A program made the position numbers and the translations under genes. DNA of 14,673 nucleotides, taken from contig JAZDMW010000084.1 of NCBI GenBank assembly GCA_043800545.1, forward strand, positions 1 to 14,673. The letters are read 5' to 3'. Below are positions 1 to 5,509 of this stretch, in pieces. Numbering within the stretch: the stretch's first letter is position 1; every line of letters starts with the position of its first letter. The notes beneath the pieces are model-generated. The model saw only the letters and a program-made list of their open reading frames with translations, was not told where the DNA came from and did no database searches. Source of the DNA: 1-14-0-20-39-34 sp043800545 (GTDB lineage: Bacteria; Patescibacteriota; Patescibacteriia; Magasanikbacterales; UBA922).

Positions 1-1532
1 TGGATTGCTTTTCCTTCAATAAGTCTTGGCTTAAATGCTTGAATACCAAGTCTGTGAAGTGTAGGTGCACGGTTCAAAAGAACACGGGTATGTTTTGTAA
101 TTTCTTCCAAAATATCCCAAACCTCTGGTGCATTTGATTCAATAAATCTTGATGCACTTCGTACATTGTGTGCCAATTCTTGTTTAATAATTTCTGCCAT
201 GACAAAAGGCTTGAAGAGCTCAAGTGCCATACGCTTTGGGATACCACACTCATCAAGATTGAGTTTTGGTCCAACAACGATAACAGAACGTCCAGAATAA
301 TCTACACGTTTTCCAAGCAAATTTTGACGGAAACGTCCTTGTTTTCCTTTGAGAATATCTGCGAGTGAACGAAGTTCTCTTTTTTGACCAGTTGATGCAG
401 TAACGGTTTTACTTGCGCGTGCAGAATTATCTATAAGAGCATCTACTGCTTCTTGAAGCATGCGTTTTTCATTTCTACAAATAACTTCAGGAGCATTCAA
501 ATCAAGGAGACGACGAAGACGATTATTACGGTTAATAACACGACGATAGAGATCATTCAAATCAGAAGTTGCAAAACGTCCTCCATCAAGGGCAACCATA
601 GGACGCAAATCTGGTGGAATTACTGGGATTACGGTTAATACCATCCACTCTGGTTTAATTCCATTTTTTACTAAGCTCTTTAGCAATTTAAGACGGCGGA
701 TCATGCGTTCCCTTTTTGCCCCTTTGCTTTTATCAATTTCACTATCCAAATTCTTTATTGTTTCTTCAAGATTCAATTTTTCTAAAAGTCCACGGACTGC
801 TCCGGCTCCAATTTCTGCTTCAAACAAATGACCATAACGAAGTGAAAGTTCTTGATAATGATTTTCTGAAATCACATTTAACATGGTGATTTCTTTCAAT
901 TCCTCTTCTGCAGATTTAAAATCTTCTTCAAGACTTGCCATTTTTTCATCACGTTCAACGTAAATCGCATTTTTTTCACTTTCAGGAGCTGAATTCTTTT
1001 CAGCATTGGCAACTTTTGTGCCATATTGATTTTCTATTTGTTTTTTCTTTTGTTTATATTCTTCCTTGAGGATATTATGGGTGTCTTTCTTTTCTGCTTC
1101 ATCTACTTTTGTAATCACAAATGATCCAAAGTAAATAACTCTTTCAAGTGCTTGTATAGAAAGATCCAATACCAAACCTACTTTTGAAGGAATAGATCGA
1201 AGGAACCAAATATGTGAAACTGGGGAAGCCAATTCAATATGTCCCATACGTTCTCGACGTACAAGAGAATGAGTGACTTCTACTCCACATTTATCACAAA
1301 CAATTCCTTTATATCGTACTTTTTTATATTTTCCACAATAACATTCCCAATCTTTCGTAGGTCCAAAAATTTCTTCTGCAAAAAGTCCGCCTTTTTCTGC
1401 ACGTTGTGTTCGGTAATTAATGGTTTCTGGTTTAACAATCTCACCATGAGACCATTTTTTTATAACTTCTGGAGAAGCTACACGAAGCGCCAAGGCATCA
1501 AAGTCCATTGTATGAAGTGTGTCGCGTGACAT
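1..1532 (-). CDS. rpoC: RNA polymerase beta' subunit, N-terminal 510 residues (partial)
   Basis: Encodes the N-terminal part of the beta' subunit, the clamp and catalytic half of bacterial RNA polymerase. Read from ATG at 1532, the frame stays open to the window edge at base 1. Visible marks are the N-terminal zinc-binding module with four cysteines (C64, C66, C79, C82, in the context WECYCGKYKK...CDKCGVEV), the RERMGHIELASPVSHIWF segment, the MVLTVIPVIPPDLRPM block, and the FRQNLLGKRVDYSGRSVIV block near residue 400. The last residues seen are the RAPTLHRLGIQAFKPRLIEG region, so the catalytic NADFDGD motif should lie just outside the window. An in-frame TAA 18 nt upstream of the ATG leaves no earlier start. 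No Shine-Dalgarno is visible. It lies 45 bases after rpoB with no terminator or promoter between, so cotranscription is expected. Family identity is certain. Confidence 0.97.
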   Translation of the reverse strand, partial: MSRDTLHTMDFDALALRVASPEVIKKWSHGEIVKPETINYRTQRAEKGGLFAEEIFGPTKDWECYCGKYKKVRYKGIVCDKCGVEVTHSLVRRERMGHIELASPVSHIWFLRSIPSKVGLVLDLSIQALERVIYFGSFVITKVDEAEKKDTHNILKEEYKQKKKQIENQYGTKVANAEKNSAPESEKNAIYVERDEKMASLEEDFKSAEEELKEITMLNVISENHYQELSLRYGHLFEAEIGAGAVRGLLEKLNLEETIKNLDSEIDKSKGAKRERMIRRLKLLKSLVKNGIKPEWMVLTVIPVIPPDLRPMVALDGGRFATSDLNDLYRRVINRNNRLRRLLDLNAPEVICRNEKRMLQEAVDALIDNSARASKTVTASTGQKRELRSLADILKGKQGRFRQNLLGKRVDYSGRSVIVVGPKLNLDECGIPKRMALELFKPFVMAEIIKQELAHNVRSASRFIESNAPEVWDILEEITKHTRVLLNRAPTLHRLGIQAFKPRLIEGKAI

Positions 1533-1577
1533 AAGTAATCTATTAATTTCTTATGAATAGTAATCTTCTTGATGAAT

Positions 1578-4500
1578 TTATTGTTCATCCTCCCCTTCCA
1601 TGACCTTTGTTGATTCTTCTTGAAGAAGATATTTTCCACTTTCTGTTTGTTTCAAAAGTTCTACATCAAGACAGAGACCCTTCAATTCTCTTACAAGAAC
1701 GTTAAATGACTCTGGCAAATTTACACGGGTAATAGGTTCACCCTTGATAATTGCTTCGTATGCTTTTGAACGACCTGGAACGTCGTCTGATTTAATTGTT
1801 AGTATTTCTTGGAGTGTATGTGCAGCACCGTATGCTTCAAGAGCCCAAACTTCCATTTCTCCGAAACGTTGTCCACCGAACTGAGCTTTTCCTCCAAGAG
1901 GTTGTTGTGTAATAAGTGAATATGATCCAATTGAACGTTGGTGAAGTTTATCCTCAACCATATGGTTCAATTTGAGCATGTAAGAATATCCAACAGTAGT
2001 TTTATTATCAAAAGCTTCTCCTGTTCTTCCATCAAACAACTGAAGTTGTCCTTCTCTTGTAAATCCAGCCTTTACTAATTCATCTTGAATTTGTTCTTCC
2101 GTAACACCATCAAGAACCGGAGTTGCTGCTTTATATCCAAGAGCATTTGCTGCAAGACCAAGATTATTTTCCATCAACTGACCCAAGTTCATACGAGAGA
2201 TAACACCAACTGGAGTCAAGATAATATCAAGTGGAGTACCATCATCAAGGAATGGCATGTCTTCTACAGCCACAACGCGTGAAATCACACCTTTGTTTCC
2301 ATGACGTCCAGCCATTTTATCTCCAACCTGAATTTTACGAAGGTCAGCAATAGTGACTTGTACTTGTTTAATAACACCTGGTTGAAGTCTATCTCCTTCT
2401 TCTTGTGAAAATACTTTAACATTAATAACTTTCCCATGTTCACCATGCTCCAAATAGAGTGAAGAATCACGAACATCTCTTGCTTTTTCACCGAAAATTG
2501 CACGAAGCAATCGTTCTTCAGCAGAAAGTTCAGTTTCTCCTTTTGGTGTAATTTTTCCAACCAAAATATCTCCAGAATGTACTTCTGCACCAACACGGAC
2601 AACACCTTCAGAATCCAAATTCTTTAATTTTTCTTCACTGACATTTGGAATATCACTCGTAACCACTTCTGGCCCAAGTTTTGTTTCGCGCACATCAATC
2701 AAATAATCTTCAATATGTACTGAAGTATATTTTTCTTTTTGTACAAGACGTTCAGAAACAATGATAGCATCTTCATAATTGTATCCATCCCACACCATGT
2801 ATGCAACGAGTACATTTTGTCCAATTGCCAATTCTCCATTTTGTGTTGAAGGGCCATCTACTAAGACATCACCTTTTTTCACCTTTTGACCAATATTTAC
2901 AACCGGTCTTTGGTTAATACAAGTTGAAGCATTTGAACGGATATATTTGTTCAATCTATAGGTATATACTTTTCCTTTTTTTCCAGTAAATTCAACAAGG
3001 TTCCCTTGAAGTTTTGTAATTTCACCATCTTCAGGAGCCATGACAACATGTCCACTATTTCTTGCTGCTGCAGCTTCCATACCAGTACCAACAAGTGGTG
3101 AATCTGGAATAATACAAGGAACCGCTTGTCTTTGCATGTTTGTTCCCATGAGCGCACGAGTCGCATCATCATGCTCAAGGAAAGGAACCAAGCTTGTCGC
3201 TACAGACAAAATTTGATTTGAAGCAACGTCAAGAAAATTAATTTCCTCAACATCTACAACTTCAGGTTCTCCTTTCACACGGGCAGGAACACGACCTGGC
3301 AGGAGGAATCCATCTTTATCCATTGGAGTTGTAGCACTTGATGTTACAATACGTTCTTCTTCGAATGAATTTAAATAGACTATTTCATCAGTAACATGAG
3401 GGTGTACTAAAACAAATTCGAGATCTTTTTTCCCTTCAAGTTTCTTTGCAAGTTCTTTTGTAATTTTTTCTCCTCTTTCTGCAACGCCTTTTACGTCTTC
3501 TCTTACAATTTCACCTTCTGTAAAACGGGCTTCATTTGGAACTTTTGTAATCACTCGTCTGTATGGAGTTTCCACAAAACCAAATTGATTTACTTTTGCA
3601 AATGTTGCTAAGTGACCAACCAAACCAATGTTTGGTCCTTCAGGAGTAGCAATTGGACAAACACGTCCATAATGAGTGGTATGCACATCACGAACTTCGA
3701 ATCCTGCTCTATCACGAGAAAGTCCACCTGGACCAAGAGCACTGATACGACGCTTATGTTCAAGTTCAGAAAGTGGATTAATTTGATCCATGAATTGTGA
3801 AAGTTGTGAACTCATGAAAAATTCACGAACCGCACCAATAACTGGGCGAGCATTTACGAGTTTATTTGGAGCAAGAGTTTCTATTTCATAGGTACTCATG
3901 CGATCCTTAATAATACGCTCCATACGAGCAAGACCCACACGGAATCTATTTTGTACGAGCTCTCCTACAGCACGAATACGACGATTTCCCAAATGGTCAA
4001 TATCATCTGGTGCATCTTGTGTAACATTCAGACGAACAACTTCTTTCAATACAAGTACTAATTTTTCTGGAGAGAAAACTCTTTGTTCTTTTGCATCATA
4101 ATCTGTATCTTTCAAACCAAGAGCAAATTTTGTGTTAAATTTGTACACACCAACTTGTCCCAAATCATAACGATCAAAATTGAAAAACATTGAGTGAATA
4201 AGGCCCTTTGCATTATCTGCAGTAGCCAAATCTCCTGGACGAATACGTTTATATACTTCAATAAGACCTTCATCTTCTGAAGAAGTGATGTCTTTCTTTA
4301 GAGTCTCTTCAATATAGTCAATATTTGGATGATTGTTTACATCTTTAAAAAGTGCAAGAATTTCTTCATTTGTTTGATAACCAAAAGCACGTAAAAGTGT
4401 TGTTGCAGATACTTTACGCTTACGATCAATTTTTGCCCAAATGACATTATTCAAATCTGTCTCAAATTCAATCCAAGCACCACGATTTGGAATAATTTTT

Positions 4501-4979
4501 GCTCCATAATAATTTCTTCCTCTTTGTGCATCTGAAGTAAAGAAAGCTCCAGCACTTCGAATAAGTTGTGATACCACAACACGCTCAATTCCGTTTACCA
4601 CAAAGGTACCGCGATCGGTCATGACTGGAATTTCTCCAAGATAAATTTCTTGAGAAACTTCTTTCGTACTTCTCTTATTTAACAAGCGTGCATTCACACG
4701 AAGAGGAGCCTCAAATGTAATATTTTTCTCGCGACAGGTTACCTCGTCAAATTTTGGTTCATCAATATAGTAATCTTCAAAAGAAAGCTCGAGATCACGA
4801 CCCGTAAAGTCAGTAATCGGAGACAATTCTTCAAATAAATCCTTGATTCCTTGTTTTAGGAACCAATCGTATGAGGTTTTTTGTACCTCAATGAGATCCC
4901 CGGTATCTACGGCATGACGACGAGTAGTAAAATACTTTCGTTCGTTCTCCTTCGTTGGCTGTCGCTTATAGACTGTCAT
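1578..4979 (-). CDS. rpoB: RNA polymerase beta subunit, complete (1133 aa)
   Basis: Catalytic beta subunit of RNA polymerase, full length. I place the start at ATG 4979 (MTVYKRQPTKENERKYF). The frame stays open upstream to 5081, but those 34 codons are hydrophobic, unlike any RpoB N-terminus, and lie in the AT-rich leader. The rifampicin pocket is intact: residues D398, H408 and S413 match E. coli D516, H526 and S531 (SQLSQFMDQ, HKRRISALGPGGL). The active-centre motif GDKMAGRHGNKG lies at 886-897, with K888 and K896 matching E. coli K1065 and K1073. The C-terminal GGKAQFGGQRFGEMEVWALE anchor is present. One oddity is PIATPEGPN at 442-450, with Ala444 where E. coli has Glu562. No ribosomal L10 or L7/L12 gene precedes it directly. 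Two tandem promoters about 270-300 bases upstream probably drive rpoB-rpoC. Confidence 0.98.
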   Translation of the reverse strand: MTVYKRQPTKENERKYFTTRRHAVDTGDLIEVQKTSYDWFLKQGIKDLFEELSPITDFTGRDLELSFEDYYIDEPKFDEVTCREKNITFEAPLRVNARLLNKRSTKEVSQEIYLGEIPVMTDRGTFVVNGIERVVVSQLIRSAGAFFTSDAQRGRNYYGAKIIPNRGAWIEFETDLNNVIWAKIDRKRKVSATTLLRAFGYQTNEEILALFKDVNNHPNIDYIEETLKKDITSSEDEGLIEVYKRIRPGDLATADNAKGLIHSMFFNFDRYDLGQVGVYKFNTKFALGLKDTDYDAKEQRVFSPEKLVLVLKEVVRLNVTQDAPDDIDHLGNRRIRAVGELVQNRFRVGLARMERIIKDRMSTYEIETLAPNKLVNARPVIGAVREFFMSSQLSQFMDQINPLSELEHKRRISALGPGGLSRDRAGFEVRDVHTTHYGRVCPIATPEGPNIGLVGHLATFAKVNQFGFVETPYRRVITKVPNEARFTEGEIVREDVKGVAERGEKITKELAKKLEGKKDLEFVLVHPHVTDEIVYLNSFEEERIVTSSATTPMDKDGFLLPGRVPARVKGEPEVVDVEEINFLDVASNQILSVATSLVPFLEHDDATRALMGTNMQRQAVPCIIPDSPLVGTGMEAAAARNSGHVVMAPEDGEITKLQGNLVEFTGKKGKVYTYRLNKYIRSNASTCINQRPVVNIGQKVKKGDVLVDGPSTQNGELAIGQNVLVAYMVWDGYNYEDAIIVSERLVQKEKYTSVHIEDYLIDVRETKLGPEVVTSDIPNVSEEKLKNLDSEGVVRVGAEVHSGDILVGKITPKGETELSAEERLLRAIFGEKARDVRDSSLYLEHGEHGKVINVKVFSQEEGDRLQPGVIKQVQVTIADLRKIQVGDKMAGRHGNKGVISRVVAVEDMPFLDDGTPLDIILTPVGVISRMNLGQLMENNLGLAANALGYKAATPVLDGVTEEQIQDELVKAGFTREGQLQLFDGRTGEAFDNKTTVGYSYMLKLNHMVEDKLHQRSIGSYSLITQQPLGGKAQFGGQRFGEMEVWALEAYGAAHTLQEILTIKSDDVPGRSKAYEAIIKGEPITRVNLPESFNVLVRELKGLCLDVELLKQTESGKYLLQEESTKVMEGEDEQ

Positions 4980-5248
4980 AAGCACTATTTTTAAATATTG
5001 ACAATTAACTATTAACCGATGAAAACACCATTTTTTTGCTATTTTAAGCGGTAAAAAGTAAATTGTGAACACAAAAAACACGGATTTTGTATTCCGCTTC
5101 TTGATTTTTTAATTTTTTTGTATTTCGCGCATGTTTAGAATTCTATGTTTCTCGTATGCGCGCCCCTATGCATTCCTCTTTATGAGGACTATTTCAGACA
5201 CATTGTCGCAAGGTATCAGGCGCTCTTAGCTTTTAAGGGAAATTTACT
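4980..5248 (-). other. Long 5' leader of rpoB mRNA with inverted repeats
   Basis: Stretch between the predicted rpoB transcription start (about 5248) and the rpoB ATG, with no convincing gene. Directly visible inverted repeats are CGCGCAT 5126-5132 with ATGCGCG 5156-5162, which encloses the palindrome TAGAATTCTA 5136-5145, and AAGCGG 5045-5050 with CCGCTT 5094-5099. On the leftward strand there are very short ORFs, including ATG-TGT-CTG-AAA-TAG, a 12-codon one (MHRGAHTRNIEF) directly preceded by AGAGGA, and a 7-codon one (MREIQKN). Such a leader could carry attenuation or autogenous control, but no known element (L10 leader, T-box, riboswitch) is recognised. Function is inference only. Confidence 0.4.
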
Positions 5249-5254
5249 GTGGTT

Positions 5255-5283
5255 AGTATACAGAATATTTTATGACCTGTCAA
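5255..5283 (-). promoter_or_regulatory. Proximal rpoBC promoter (sigma70 type)
   Basis: On the minus strand a perfect -35 TTGACA (plus 5278-5283) is followed after exactly 17 bases by -10 TATACT (plus 5255-5260), one mismatch from consensus. Transcription would start near 5248 and run into rpoB. This is one of the best sigma70-type matches in the window. Confidence 0.8.
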
Positions 5284-5312
5284 TATATATACACATCTCC
5301 TTTTTTTGTCAA
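5284..5312 (-). promoter_or_regulatory. Distal tandem rpoBC promoter (sigma70 type)
   Basis: A second perfect TTGACA on the minus strand (plus 5307-5312) lies 17 bases before the hexamer TATATA (plus 5284-5289) in an alternating AT run. The -10 is weaker than in the proximal promoter. The two promoters are stacked head to tail, 29 bases apart, both reading toward rpoB. Confidence 0.55.
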
Positions 5313-5317
5313 ATTAT

Positions 5318-5359
5318 TATCCTTTTTGCCTAAAATAAGGCAAAATAACCAAAAGGATA
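5318..5359. repeat. Nested inverted repeat between divergent promoters
   Basis: Outer arms TATCCTTTT (5318-5326) and AAAAGGATA (5351-5359) are perfect over 9 bp. Inner arms TTTTGCCT (5324-5331) and AGGCAAAA (5338-5345) are perfect over 8 bp with a 6-base loop. The outer and inner left arms share 5324-5326, so the two pairings partly compete or form a bulged hairpin. It sits just upstream of the distal rpoB -35. It could be an operator, a protein-binding palindrome or a transcript hairpin. No T tract of terminator type follows it on either strand. Confidence 0.5.
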
Positions 5360-5365
5360 CCCACC

Positions 5366-5408
5366 TTGTATATAAAGTTATCCACATATATACAAAAACT
5401 TGTCCACA
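5366..5408 (+). promoter_or_regulatory. DnaA-box cluster framed by an inverted repeat
   Basis: TTATCCACA at 5378-5386 matches the DnaA box consensus perfectly. TTGTCCACA at 5400-5408 is one base off and has the same orientation, 22 bases on. The first box occupies most of the 12-base spacer between perfect 9-bp inverted arms TTGTATATA (5366-5374) and TATATACAA (5387-5395). A further one-mismatch box, ATATACACA, lies at 5287-5295. DnaA binding is inferred from the motif. The cluster could regulate the divergent rpoB and ftsK promoters or belong to a replication origin. With only two good boxes and no dnaA gene in view, origin status is unproven. Confidence 0.5.
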
Positions 5409-5433
5409 TTCTTTGTTTTGAAGTACAAAATTT

Positions 5434-5463
5434 TTGTATATTAAGATAAAAATATGATACAAT
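5434..5463 (+). promoter_or_regulatory. Candidate ftsK promoter
   Basis: TTGTAT (5434-5439) followed after 18 bases by TACAAT (5458-5463) gives a plausible sigma70-type promoter pointing at ftsK. TATGAT at 5453-5458 and a TTGAAG/TAAGAT pair (5418-5423, 5442-5447) are alternatives. The proposed -35 overlaps the palindrome TACAAAA-T-TTTTGTA (5424-5438), a possible operator. Assignment among these options is uncertain. Confidence 0.4.
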
Positions 5464-5474
5464 ATCTACATAAT

Positions 5475-5488
5475 CTCACTTTTGTGAG
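5475..5488 (+). repeat. Small hairpin in ftsK 5' UTR
   Basis: CTCAC (5475-5479) and GTGAG (5484-5488) form a perfect 5-bp stem with a TTTT loop, ending 21 bases before the ftsK ATG. It lies near the 5' end of the transcript if the promoter at 5434-5463 is used. It could stabilise the mRNA or be an operator. It may also be chance in AT-rich DNA. Confidence 0.3.
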
Positions 5489-5509
5489 CAATTTTGAAGT
5501 CTGTTACTT

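Noticed and set aside
4980..5081. In-frame 34-codon N-terminal extension of rpoB to ATG 5081
   Set aside because: The peptide is hydrophobic and unlike RpoB N-termini; the region is AT-rich leader below the promoters, and ATG 4979 gives the normal RpoB start.
5072..5096. Attenuator hairpin CGGA/TCCG followed by T6 in the rpoB leader
   Set aside because: Only a 4-bp stem with an 8-base loop, too weak to call a terminator.
5145..5333. 62-codon plus-strand ORF in the intergenic region
   Set aside because: It runs antisense through the rpoB leader and both rpoB promoters, lacks an SD, and its peptide resembles no family. Best explained as chance.
4980..5509. tRNA or known riboswitch in the long intergenic region
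   Set aside because: No T-loop GTTCRANNC-type motif with an acceptor stem on either strand, and no recognised riboswitch core.
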